Below are positions 34,714 through 42,459 of a DNA stretch of 51,598 bases, piece by piece. The translations under genes were made by a program, and so were the position numbers. The stretch comes from Paracoccaceae bacterium (GTDB lineage Bacteria; Pseudomonadota; Alphaproteobacteria; Rhodobacterales; Rhodobacteraceae). Below the pieces are notes generated by a model. That model ran no database searches. It was not told where the DNA came from and saw only the letters and a program-made list of their open reading frames with translations. The stretch lies in assembly GCA_027492585.1 (NCBI GenBank), contig JAPUEK010000076.1, positions 1-51,598 on the forward strand, in the 5' to 3' direction. Positions within the stretch are counted from its first letter, which is position 1. Every line of letters begins with the position of its first letter.

Positions 34714-35204
34714 GACCTGTCCCCTCTGTCATGCAGGCGTCCCGCTTCCCCATCAGGGAGGGGAACGGCATAAGATGCGCGCACAAGCCCCCTGCCCAAG
34801 GCACCTCCCTCCCCCCTCGTGGGGGAGGGAGGGGGTGGGGGGGAAAGCGTCTGCGAAGGAGCCACATCCAGCGCATCAAGCACCATCTGCATCACCCCGC
34901 CGAGATTGCCATCCACATCGAAATTCCAGAAGCGCAGGACCGCAAACCCCTGCGCGGCAAACCAGTCATCCCGCGCGGCATCCCTTGCCCCTCCATGCTG
35001 GCCTCCATCCACCTCGATCACCAGTCGCCGCCCCAACTCGGCAAAATCGGCGATGGAACGACCAATCGGGGCCTGCCGACGGAAATGTGTGCCGAGCCGG
35101 CGGTTCAGATCCCGCAACTGCCGCCAGAGGCACTGTTCCTGCGGAGTCATTTCCGCACGCAGCTGCCGGGCGTTGTGGCGCGTATGGGGGGCGATTGCCG
35201 TCAT
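34710..35204 (-). CDS. DUF559 (Vsr-like) endonuclease-domain protein, apparent insertion
   Basis: 164 residues. Residues about 8-115 match the DUF559 domain, a small PD-(D/E)XK-like nuclease related to Vsr: HNARQLRAEMTPQEQCLWRQLR, HFRRQAPIGRSIADF, LVIEVDGGQHG and FAVLRFWNFDV. The Asp, Glu-x-Asp and Gln-His residues of the presumed active site are present. The last 45 or so residues (PPPPPSPTRGEGG onwards) are translated from the flanking repeat and look incidental. GGGAGG precedes the ATG. It sits between the ATPase and 461-aa genes, with related palindromes on both sides, and reads as a cassette inserted into an older operon. Confidence 0.85.
   Translation of the reverse strand: MTAIAPHTRHNARQLRAEMTPQEQCLWRQLRDLNRRLGTHFRRQAPIGRSIADFAELGRRLVIEVDGGQHGGARDAARDDWFAAQGFAVLRFWNFDVDGNLGGVMQMVLDALDVAPSQTLSPPPPPSPTRGEGGALGRGLVRASYAVPLPDGEAGRLHDRGDRS
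34804..34844 (+). repeat. G-rich palindromic repeat flanking DUF559, copy R1
   Basis: CCTCCCTCCCCCCTCGTGGG with GGGAGGGAGGGGGTGGGGGG directly after. Palindromic core around CTCGTGGGGG. It lies within the 3' part of the DUF559 reading frame and has the same orientation as R3. Confidence 0.85.
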
Positions 35205-35231
35205 GGCACGGCCTCCCGTTCCGGAGACGGC

Positions 35232-35274
35232 AACGCCCCCCACCCCCATCCCCTCCCCACGAGGGGGAGGGGAG
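35232..35274 (-). repeat. G-rich palindromic repeat flanking DUF559, copy R2
   Basis: CCCCCCACCCCCATCCCCTC then CCCACGAGGGGGAGGGG. Inverted relative to R1 and R3. It lies just upstream of the DUF559 start. Confidence 0.85.
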
Positions 35275-35330
35275 ATGTTGCGGTCAGGCAGGACGAAGCC
35301 CTGATGCCGGGTTGACGGTTCGCAGAGTTC

Positions 35331-35376
35331 GCACCTCCCCTCCCCCTCGTGGGGAGGGGATGGGGGTGGGGGGAAG
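35331..35376 (+). repeat. G-rich palindromic repeat flanking DUF559, copy R3
   Basis: CACCTCCCCTCCCCCTCGTG then GGGAGGGGATGGGGGTGGGG. With R2 it forms a large inverted repeat about 60 bases apart. It lies immediately downstream of the AAA+ ATPase gene. Confidence 0.85.
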
Positions 35377-35394
35377 TGCCGGTGGACAAGCTGA

Positions 35395-37320
35395 TCACCC
35401 CTTCCCCTCCATCCACCTTCTCTTCGCCTCTTCCTGACGTCGATAATCCCGCACCATCCCCTCGATTGCCGCCTCGTCCGACTTGTCGGCATAGCGGAAT
35501 TCGCTGTCGGCGTAGCGGTTGATCTCCTGAATGACCATCTCCACCGTGATCGGCGTCATCAGGCCGCGGATCATCGCCAGCTTCTCGTCATAGGGCTTGA
35601 AGAGGAAGAGATCGGGCTCTTCCATCCAGTCGTCCGGCAGCTCGAAATCCATGGCGCGGACCTTCACCGCATCGGTGATGTTCTTGATCGCCCGTCCGGT
35701 GAACCGCTCATCCGCCTGCTGGATCGCCTTCAGATAGGTGCCGAGCTTGGCAATGGTGTCGAGCCGGCCGATCTCGCCCTCCACCCGGTCCCAGACCTTC
35801 AGAAGGCCCGCCTCATGCGGACGGGCATAGCCCTCGAAACTGGCGGTGACCGCCTTGCGGATCTCCTGCGCGGCGAAAAGCTGGTGGTCGCCCACCGGGA
35901 TCGCATGGTTCTTGCCCAGCAGAAGCGCCAGAATGTCGATGTAATCCTCGCGGCTCTGCGGGCCGTCCACCAGAAACCGCGCGCCTGCCCGCTGACGCAG
36001 CGCATCATCGACATTCTCCGGGTAGTTGGAGAACATGCCGAAAGTGCAGTTCCCCCGCACCACCGTATTGGCCCCGGCAAAGGCGCCCATGAACACCGCC
36101 GTCACCTCCTGCTGACCCGCCGAGGACTGCCGGTCGCCGCGCTTGCCCGCCACCTGGTCGATGTCGTCGATGGTGCCGAAACCGATCACGCCCGGGTCCA
36201 GAACCGCGTCGATGAAGGCCTTGGCATTCTGCCCCGACTTGCCCTGATAGCTGTCGATCTGGTCGATGGAAAAGTTCTGGTAGCGAAAGGGATATCCCGC
36301 CACCTTGCAGTAATCGTTGAGCAATCCCGCCATCATCTGGATGAGCGTGGTCTTGCCCGTCCCCGGCTTGCCATCGCCCATGAAGGTGAAGATGAAGCCG
36401 CCCAGCTCCGCGAACGGGTTCAGCTTGCGGTCGAAATCATAGGCCATCAGCATCTTGGCCAGACGCAGGCTCTGGTATTTGGCGATATGGTTGCCGACCA
36501 CATCGGTCGGTTTCTTGAACTGCATGGCGAGCGCGCCGCCCTTCGCGGCCCGCGCCGGCTTGAAACCGGCAAGGGTGAGCTGGTCCGCCTCCACCTTCCA
36601 GCTTGCACTGGTGAAGGCCTCCAGCCGCGGGGCGGTCTGGGCGCGCAGCGCCACCTTCTCCATCAGCGCCTCGCAGAAGGCGGCGATCACCGCGATCAGG
36701 CGCGGCTCGTCGCTGGCAAGGGCCGCGATGTCCTGATCCAGCTCCCAAAGGACACCTTGCAGGGCAAGCGGGGCATTGTCGGTCAGAACCTCCTCCACCG
36801 CGCCGATCTCGACGGTGACGGAGCCGAGATGCGGCGCCAGCAGAAAGGCCGTGGCATTGGCGAAGACATACATCTCCAGCAGCGCCTCGGCCGCCAGAAG
36901 CTCGGTAAACTCCGCCCGCTTCAGATCGGGCAGCCGCGCCTCCAGATTGGCCTTCTTCAACTCGCCCAGCCCCGATTGCGCCGCAAAGGCCTCCCCCGTG
37001 GCCAAGGCGATCGCCAGCCCCCGCCGCAACGCATTGAGCGCCGCCGCCTGACCGGGCGACAGAAGCCCGTCGCCAAGCCCCTCCACCCGCTCCAGAAGCC
37101 GCACGCCGCCGGGCCGCGCCACGGGCCGCGTCACCATCCCCGGCACGGTGGAGCGGAACCGGGGCCGCGTCCCGATACCGGGGGAGCGTTCGGCCGCCGG
37201 AGCCTCCCCCGCCTTCGCCAGACGCGGCGCGTGATCGAAGCCCGAGAGCAGCGCCAGCGCCGCCTCATATTGCCCGCGGATCGCCTCTTCCCGCAGCTCC
37301 ATCGTATCGCGCACCGACAT
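35395..37320 (-). CDS. AAA+ ATPase of unknown system
   Basis: 641 residues. About 300 N-terminal residues of helical, Ala/Leu-rich sequence contain no known domain. The AAA+ module follows: Walker A GDGKPGTGKTTL at 315-326, a Walker B position at 380-388 reading IGFGTIDDID, and a sensor/arginine-finger region SNYPENVDDALRQRAGARF at 431-449. The C-terminus is helical and charged. The form recalls remodelling ATPases that act on a partner protein. AAGGGGCTTT precedes the ATG. A module-C repeat lies between it and the upstream 379-aa gene; the DUF559 cassette follows it. Confidence 0.85.
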   Translation of the reverse strand: MSVRDTMELREEAIRGQYEAALALLSGFDHAPRLAKAGEAPAAERSPGIGTRPRFRSTVPGMVTRPVARPGGVRLLERVEGLGDGLLSPGQAAALNALRRGLAIALATGEAFAAQSGLGELKKANLEARLPDLKRAEFTELLAAEALLEMYVFANATAFLLAPHLGSVTVEIGAVEEVLTDNAPLALQGVLWELDQDIAALASDEPRLIAVIAAFCEALMEKVALRAQTAPRLEAFTSASWKVEADQLTLAGFKPARAAKGGALAMQFKKPTDVVGNHIAKYQSLRLAKMLMAYDFDRKLNPFAELGGFIFTFMGDGKPGTGKTTLIQMMAGLLNDYCKVAGYPFRYQNFSIDQIDSYQGKSGQNAKAFIDAVLDPGVIGFGTIDDIDQVAGKRGDRQSSAGQQEVTAVFMGAFAGANTVVRGNCTFGMFSNYPENVDDALRQRAGARFLVDGPQSREDYIDILALLLGKNHAIPVGDHQLFAAQEIRKAVTASFEGYARPHEAGLLKVWDRVEGEIGRLDTIAKLGTYLKAIQQADERFTGRAIKNITDAVKVRAMDFELPDDWMEEPDLFLFKPYDEKLAMIRGLMTPITVEMVIQEINRYADSEFRYADKSDEAAIEGMVRDYRRQEEAKRRWMEGKG

Positions 37321-37339
37321 AAAGCCCCTTGCCTTTCAC

Positions 37340-37410
37340 CGGCCTTTCATACTGGCCGAAATATCCCGGGGGTGAGGGCCGCAAGGCCCGAGGGGGCAGC
37401 GCCCCCTCCC
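37340..37410 (+). repeat. AAATATCC modular repeat, module C (copy 8)
   Basis: GGCCTTTCATACTGGCCG, then AAATATCCCGGGGGTGAG, then two hairpins: GGGCC-GCAA-GGCCC and GAGGGGGC-AGC-GCCCCCTC (37390-37408). Core 37359-37366. It lies between two same-strand genes of the AAA+ locus. Confidence 0.88.
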
Positions 37411-37420
37411 CCTGCCCGCC

Positions 37421-38560
37421 TCACACCGCCGGCAGAATCCGCCCGCCCTCGCCCACCACGAACTTGCGGATATCCCGCAGCCCCGGCGCGTTCAGATCGG
37501 TCATCGCCTGGAACGGCAGTTCCGGCAGCACCACCATCCGCTCCGTCCGCGTCGTGCCGCTGTCCGCCCCGGTCAGCGGATCAAGCTTCCAGATCTGCCG
37601 CGTCGCGGTGGAGAACCAGCCGTCCTTCACCTCCTCCTCCCGGTCCGAGAGGAGATCCTCCACCGTCCAGACCAGCGCCCAATCCTCGCCGTCCGGCGCA
37701 CGGGCATTGGTCAGCACCTGTGAAATCGGCCCCGATTGCAGCGTGAAATCATGGGAATACATCGGGCCGAGCGTGATCCGCCGCAGACGCTTCGGATGCA
37801 GCCCCTCGAAATCCTTGTCCACGCCCTGCGCGATGGTCAGAAGCTTCAGCCCGGTCAGCGACTGCGCCATCAGATGCGCCTGCACCTGCGGCCAGCGGCG
37901 GTCGTCGTTGGGCAGGGGCTTCTTGCCGCTGTCCTCGACGTTCAGCAGATAGACCACCGGCAGGTTGACCCGCGTGTCATAGACCGCCCAATGGATCAGG
38001 AAATGCTTGCGCGGCTGCGCGCCGCGGGTGACATCCTCGATCCATTGCACATCCGGGTCGTTGCGCGCCCAGAAGATCCCGCCCGCCGCCAGCGCCTCAT
38101 AGTAAAGCCGCTGGCTCAGCGCGAACTGCAACTGCACCGGCACGGCCAGATCGCGCAGGATCTGGCGCACCATCCGGTCCTTCAGCTCCGCCTCCGAGGC
38201 CATGCCGCCCAGATGCTTGCCGACCTGTGCCGCATCGAGCGCCATCACCATCAGCTCCTGCGCCACCGGAAAGCCGCTCTCGTGCCGGTCGAAGGTCAGC
38301 CTGGGGGAGCCCTCCGCCCGCCCGGTCATCAGATACTTGTAGTTGAGCGCCCGGAAGGTCCCGGTCAGCGCCGCAAGATAGCGCCCGAGGATCCGCGCCT
38401 CCGTCCGCGACAGCCGCCCGGCCGCCTCCACCTCGCCCGCGACCTGCAACATATGCCCGGTGATCCGCTCGAACTTGGCGAAATAGCGCCGCGCGACGAG
38501 CGGATCGTAAAGCTCCTGATGGTCGTTGACGAGCTGGTCCTTGATCGTGGGTTCAGCCAT
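37421..38560 (-). CDS. Conserved soluble protein, 379 aa (AAA+ locus)
   Basis: No signal peptide or membrane helix. Helical N-terminal half (MAEPTIKDQLVNDHQELYDP, EAAGRLSRTEARILGRYLAAL), then ALSQRLYYEALAAGGIFWARN, LIHWAVYDTRVNLPVVYLLN and a beta-rich region with LRRITLGPMYSHDFTLQSGP. I recognise no family and no catalytic motif. Its start overlaps the end of the 132-aa membrane protein gene by 8 bases, so the two are translationally coupled. The steady gene order suggests a partner or adaptor of the downstream ATPase. Confidence 0.75.
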   Translation of the reverse strand: MAEPTIKDQLVNDHQELYDPLVARRYFAKFERITGHMLQVAGEVEAAGRLSRTEARILGRYLAALTGTFRALNYKYLMTGRAEGSPRLTFDRHESGFPVAQELMVMALDAAQVGKHLGGMASEAELKDRMVRQILRDLAVPVQLQFALSQRLYYEALAAGGIFWARNDPDVQWIEDVTRGAQPRKHFLIHWAVYDTRVNLPVVYLLNVEDSGKKPLPNDDRRWPQVQAHLMAQSLTGLKLLTIAQGVDKDFEGLHPKRLRRITLGPMYSHDFTLQSGPISQVLTNARAPDGEDWALVWTVEDLLSDREEEVKDGWFSTATRQIWKLDPLTGADSGTTRTERMVVLPELPFQAMTDLNAPGLRDIRKFVVGEGGRILPAV

Positions 38561-38951
38561 TCACACCCCCTGCCGCCGACAGCGGATAGGCTTCCGACAT
38601 CTTCCGGTGCCACCAACCGAAAACCTCTCGCGGCGACGCGAACTTCGGAACACGGCTCATCCATTCCGCAAAGCGGCGCCCGACCGGCAATCCGGTCAGC
38701 CATTGCGCCGCTTCAAGGCCCTTCCAGATCAGAAATCCGGTGGCGGCCGCCATGCACCAGATCGCCGCAACCGCCAAAGGCACCTGCAACGGCCAAACCA
38801 GGATAATCCCTGCAAACCGCGCAAACTCTGCCAAGGCCAATTCCGGATGTTTGTGGGACAAGATCGCCGCACCCACAATCGCAACCGGCCCCATCAGGAC
38901 AAGATATGCGAAGCCCGTCCAAGCAAGAAGCCGCCCGTTAATGGCAATCAC
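38553..38951 (-). CDS. Two-helix membrane protein, 132 aa (AAA+ locus)
   Basis: Starts with GTG at 38951, overlapping the TGA of the preceding coiled-coil gene (GTGA). Helix 1 at about residues 8-31 (LAWTGFAYLVLMGPVAIVGAA), helix 2 at about 46-72 (FAGIILVWPLQVPLAVAAIW then CMAAATGF). The C-terminal half is cytoplasmic and aromatic-rich (RRFAEWMSRVPKFASPREVF, GWWHRKMSEAYP). No family recognised. It may anchor the coiled-coil protein or the ATPase to the membrane. Confidence 0.75.
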   Translation of the reverse strand: MIAINGRLLAWTGFAYLVLMGPVAIVGAAILSHKHPELALAEFARFAGIILVWPLQVPLAVAAIWCMAAATGFLIWKGLEAAQWLTGLPVGRRFAEWMSRVPKFASPREVFGWWHRKMSEAYPLSAAGGVNG

Positions 38952-40021
38952 TCCCCATACGCATTCTTGTCGTGCTTCTCGACGATCTTGGCGAAGCGGC
39001 GGGCAAAGCGTTCGTCCGCCTTGGCTTTCTGCTCAAGGATCTGGCGGGCGAAGACCATATGGCCCTCATGCGCTTCAAGCATGTCGGCCATCTTGTCATT
39101 GGTCGCAGCCCCGATCGCCGCCATGGCCGCCTGCGCCTCCTGATCGGTCTTCACCCCGATCTCGTTGATCCTGTGCGCCACATCCTGCTGCTGCGCGGTC
39201 TTGAGCGAGGAGGTCAGCGCATCATACAGCACCACGCGCTGCTTCGTATCCGTCTGCAGCTTGTTGATCAGCACAAGCTGGGTCGCGGCCTGATTGGTCA
39301 GGCTGTCCACCCAGGTCTTGCCCTTCTCGATATAGCGCTCCAGCGTCTGGCTTTTCGCCAGTTGCACCTGCTCGTCCTGCACCAGCGCATTGTAGCGCGC
39401 GTTCAGCCCGGCCAGATCGGTCTCAAGCCGGGTGCGCGCCGCCGCATCCTGCTCGACCGAGATCTTGTTCTCCAGCTCGATGATCTTCGGGTCCATCCCG
39501 GCGATATCGGCGCGCACCGCTTCCAGCGCCGCCACCGTTCCCTCGCGGTCCGTCAGCGTAGAGGCAAGATTGGCCTCCACCCGCGTCTTCTGGTTGTTCA
39601 GCAGATCGAGCTGGCCCTGCAACAGCTTCACGATCACATCCGACTTGCCGATCAGATCCTGCAACTTGTCGTCGATGGAGGCGGAGCGCAGCCGCTCCTG
39701 CCGCATGGATTCCGACTTCGCCGAGGAAAACATCCCGATGAAGCTCTCCATCCCGGTCTTCGAGCGCATCTCGTCGAAGTCCTTGGAGAAACCCGCCGTC
39801 ACATCGTCGAGCCCCATGATCAGCTCGGCGATATTGGCGTTCATCAGGTCGGTGTGCTTGTGGACATCGGCGAGCGTCGCATTCTCGATGTCGATGGCCG
39901 CCTCGCCCGCGTCGAGCTTGGCCCGCGCCGCCTCGATCCGCCCGGTCACTTCGGAAATCTTCGCCTGGGCCGCCGCAACCTGCTTCTGGCTTTCCTGAAT
40001 CTGCGCGTCGAAATCGGCCAT
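38948..40021 (-). CDS. Long coiled-coil protein, TelA-like (AAA+ locus, first gene)
   Basis: 357 residues, nearly all predicted alpha-helical coiled coil. It opens with FDAQIQESQKQVAAAQAKIS and continues through DDKLQDLIGKSDVIVKLLQG, LENKISVEQDAAARTRLETD and TLERYIEKGKTWVDSLTNQA. The layout resembles TelA/toxic-anion-resistance proteins and more loosely PspA-type scaffolds, but I see no decisive motif. GGAGGG lies 5 bases before the ATG at 40021; an upstream ATG at 40048 lacks a ribosome-binding site. It heads the locus and is divergent from an M20 peptidase gene. Confidence 0.78.
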   Translation of the reverse strand: MADFDAQIQESQKQVAAAQAKISEVTGRIEAARAKLDAGEAAIDIENATLADVHKHTDLMNANIAELIMGLDDVTAGFSKDFDEMRSKTGMESFIGMFSSAKSESMRQERLRSASIDDKLQDLIGKSDVIVKLLQGQLDLLNNQKTRVEANLASTLTDREGTVAALEAVRADIAGMDPKIIELENKISVEQDAAARTRLETDLAGLNARYNALVQDEQVQLAKSQTLERYIEKGKTWVDSLTNQAATQLVLINKLQTDTKQRVVLYDALTSSLKTAQQQDVAHRINEIGVKTDQEAQAAMAAIGAATNDKMADMLEAHEGHMVFARQILEQKAKADERFARRFAKIVEKHDKNAYGE

Positions 40022-40136
40022 CTGAACCCTCCGTTGAATGACATCCATCAGCTAATGAATGTTACGCCTGATTACATCCCCACGCGGCAGGAAAATCGGA
40101 TTGCTCCTGCCCCCGCCACGCGGCACTCTGCCCCCT

Positions 40137-41408
40137 ATGAGCGATAGCGCCATCCTTGCCGAAGTCGCGGCCCGCCGCCAAGAGCTTATCGGGCTGACGC
40201 AGGATTTGATCCGAATCCCGACGCTGAACCCGCCGGGCCGGAACTACCGCGAGATCTGCGACTATCTGGCGACCCGGCTGATAGCGCAGGGCTTCGCCGT
40301 CGAGCTGCTCCGCGCCCATGGCACACCCGGCGACAGCGATGCCTTTCCCCGCTGGAATCTGGTGGCACGGTATGAGACCGGGCCGGGGTCTTGCGTCCAT
40401 TTCAACAGCCATCACGATGTGGTGGAGGTCGGCCACGGCTGGACCCGCGACCCCTTCGGGGCAGCGGTCGAGGGCGACCGCATCTACGGTCGCGGCGCCT
40501 GTGACATGAAGGGCGGTCTCGCCGCCTCGGTCATCGCTGCGGAGGCTTTTCTCGCCGCCCGCCCCGCCTTTCGCGGCGCCATCGAGATCTCCGCCACCGC
40601 CGATGAGGAAACCGGCGGCTATGGCGGGGTCGCCTGGCTGGCCGAACGCGGCTATTTCAGCCCCGCCCGCGTGCAGCACGTCCTGATCCCGGAGCCCCTG
40701 CACAAGGACCGCATCTGCCTCGGCCATCGCGGCGTCTGGTGGGCAGAGGTCGAAACCCATGGCCGCATCGCCCATGGCTCCATGCCCTTTCTCGGCGACA
40801 GCGCCATCCGCCACATGGGCGCCGTGCTGGAGGAGATCGAGGACAGGCTCTATCCGCTCCTCGCCACCAAACGCACCGCCATGCCGGTAGTGCCGGAAGG
40901 CGCGCGGCAATCGACGCTCAACATCAACTCCATCCACGGCGGCGAGCCGGAACCGGAACCCGGCTCCACCGCCCTGCCCGCCCCCTGCGTCGCCGACCGC
41001 TGCCGGATCGTGCTCGACCGCCGCTACCTGATCGAGGAAAGCCTGCCGGAGGTCAAAGCCGAAATCGCCGCCGTGCTGGAGCGGGTCAAAGCCCGCCGCC
41101 CCGGCTTTTCCTATGACATCCGCACGCTCTTCGAGGTTCAGCCGACCATGGCCAGCCCCGAGGCCCCCATCGTCACCTCCACCGCCGCGGCCATCGAGAA
41201 GGTGCTGCACAGACACGCCGAACACGTCGTCTCGCCCGGCACCTACGACCAGAAACACATCGACCGCATCGGCAAACTGTCGAACTGCATCGCCTACGGG
41301 CCGGGCCTTCTGCACCTGGCCCACCAGCCCGACGAATGGATCGGCATCCAGGACATGGAGGACAGCGCCAAGGTCATGGCCCTCGTCCTCGCCGACCTTC
41401 TGCCCTAG
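40137..41408 (+). CDS. M20-family amidohydrolase (ArgE/DapE-like)
   Basis: 423 residues. Zinc-dependent peptidase or deacylase. Metal ligands and catalytic residues are in VHFNSHHDVV, YGRGACDMKGGLAASVIAAE and ISATADEETGGYGG; THGRIAHGSMPFLGDSAI marks the dimerisation lid domain. GTYDQKHIDRIGKLSNCIAYGPGLLHLAHQPDEW supplies the last histidine. Relatives deacylate acetylornithine or succinyl-diaminopimelate; this one has no biosynthetic neighbours, so I do not assign a substrate. No clear Shine-Dalgarno precedes either in-frame ATG; the shorter form at 40137 matches family N-termini. Confidence 0.87.
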   Translation: MSDSAILAEVAARRQELIGLTQDLIRIPTLNPPGRNYREICDYLATRLIAQGFAVELLRAHGTPGDSDAFPRWNLVARYETGPGSCVHFNSHHDVVEVGHGWTRDPFGAAVEGDRIYGRGACDMKGGLAASVIAAEAFLAARPAFRGAIEISATADEETGGYGGVAWLAERGYFSPARVQHVLIPEPLHKDRICLGHRGVWWAEVETHGRIAHGSMPFLGDSAIRHMGAVLEEIEDRLYPLLATKRTAMPVVPEGARQSTLNINSIHGGEPEPEPGSTALPAPCVADRCRIVLDRRYLIEESLPEVKAEIAAVLERVKARRPGFSYDIRTLFEVQPTMASPEAPIVTSTAAAIEKVLHRHAEHVVSPGTYDQKHIDRIGKLSNCIAYGPGLLHLAHQPDEWIGIQDMEDSAKVMALVLADLLP

Positions 41409-41447
41409 ACTCGATTGCCATTCGATGCGCGTGGTGCTCTGGTCTCG

Positions 41448-41505
41448 CCCCGGAGGGGTTTTGCACCCCTCCGGACCTCCCCGCAGGATATTTGAGAAGA
41501 GAAGA
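41448..41505 (-). repeat. AAATATCC modular repeat, module B (copy 9)
   Basis: CCGGAGGGGTTTTGCACCCC, then TCCGGACCTCCCCGCAGGATATTT and GAGAAGAGAAGAAGG. Core 41486-41493. It follows the M20 gene. The hairpin matches copies 1 and 5, but the flank is the CTTCTTCTCTT type of module A copies. Confidence 0.88.
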
Positions 41506-41555
41506 AGGGGAAGGGCAGAGAAGCCGCCACAATCAGCCGGAATCTCAATCCGATC

Positions 41556-41622
41556 CGCCCTTTCATCTTGCCCCAAATATCCTGGGGGTGAGCGCGCAGC
41601 GCGAGGGGGCAAAGCCCCCTCC
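41556..41622 (+). repeat. AAATATCC modular repeat, module C (copy 10)
   Basis: GCCCTTTCATCTTGCCCC, then AAATATCCTGGGGGTGAG, then hairpins GCGC-GCA-GCGC and GAGGGGGC-AAA-GCCCCCTC (41603-41621). Core 41575-41582. The second hairpin may end panC transcription from the other side. Confidence 0.88.
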
Positions 41623-41625
41623 TCC

Positions 41626-42459
41626 TCACACCGGGATATTGTCGATCAGCCGCACGCCACCAAGCCAGGCCGCCGCCAGAAGCCGCAGGGGACGTTCCAG
41701 CCCTTCTGCCGGACCAAGCGTGGCGGCATCGCGCAGTTCGATATATTCGACGCTCTCGAATCCCGCCGCCAGCACCTCCGCCGCACATTCCGCCAGCGCG
41801 GCGCCCTCTCCGGCCCGCACCCGCCCCGCCGCCCGCATCATCGCCGCATGAAGCGCCGGCGCCCTGGCCCGCGCGCCCGCATCGAGCCGTGCATTGCGCG
41901 AGGACATGGCCAGCCCGTCCGTCTCCCGGATCGTCTCGCAGCCGACGATCCACACCGGCATGTTCAGATCGCGCACCAGCCGCTTGACCACCTGCAACTG
42001 CTGCCAGTCCTTCTGGCCGAAATAGGCGCGGTCGGCCATCGTCATGCCGAAGAGCTTGGCCACCACCGTCGCCACCCCGTCGAAGTGACCGGGCCGGAGC
42101 ACGCCCTCCAGCGGCTGCGCCACCCCCGCGACAGACACCAAAGTCGCAAAGCCCTCCGGATAGACCTCCGACGGGTCGGGCGCAAAGATCACATCCACCC
42201 CGACGGAGCGCAGAAGGGCCGCGTCCGCCTCCTCCGTCCGGGGGTATTTCTTCAGATCCTCGGGGTTGTTGAACTGCTTGGGGTTCACGAAGATGGTGAC
42301 GATCACCCGGTCGCATTCGGCCTTCGCCGCCCGTGCGAGGCTCAGATGCCCCTCATGCAGCGCGCCCATGGTCGGAACGACGCCGACGACCCCGCCCGCC
42401 GCCTTCCAGCCACGCACCACGGGGCGCAGATCGGCCACCCGCCGCAGGATGTCGGTCAC
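41626..42459 (-). CDS. panC: Pantoate--beta-alanine ligase
   Basis: Joins pantoate and beta-alanine with ATP to form pantothenate. 277 residues. [15 protein letters not shown] holds the HIGH-like nucleotide-binding motif, [21 protein letters not shown] the conserved substrate loop, FGQKDWQQL and MSSRNARLD (KMSKS-like) complete the active site. Its start overlaps the end of panB by 4 bases, giving a panB-panC operon. It ends in the repeat-rich interval before the convergent M20 gene. Confidence 0.97.
   Translation of the reverse strand: MTDILRRVADLRPVVRGWKAAGGVVGVVPTMGALHEGHLSLARAAKAECDRVIVTIFVNPKQFNNPEDLKKYPRTEEADAALLRSVGVDVIFAPDPSEVYPEGFATLVSVAGVAQPLEGVLRPGHFDGVATVVAKLFGMTMADRAYFGQKDWQQLQVVKRLVRDLNMPVWIVGCETIRETDGLAMSSRNARLDAGARARAPALHAAMMRAAGRVRAGEGAALAECAAEVLAAGFESVEYIELRDAATLGPAEGLERPLRLLAAAWLGGVRLIDNIPV

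Noticed and set aside
34801-35376. CRISPR-like array at the DUF559 repeats
   Set aside because: Only three copies in mixed orientation with irregular spacing and a gene between; these are dispersed palindromes, not a CRISPR.
32366-40021. Classical tellurite-resistance or phage-defence island
   Set aside because: The coiled-coil protein is only loosely TelA-like, no TerD-type or known defence effector domains are seen, and the nuclease gene looks inserted. Left as an unknown membrane AAA+ system.
40062-41612. 516-aa minus-strand frame opposite the M20 gene
   Set aside because: Antisense shadow; the plus strand has all M20 metal-binding motifs.
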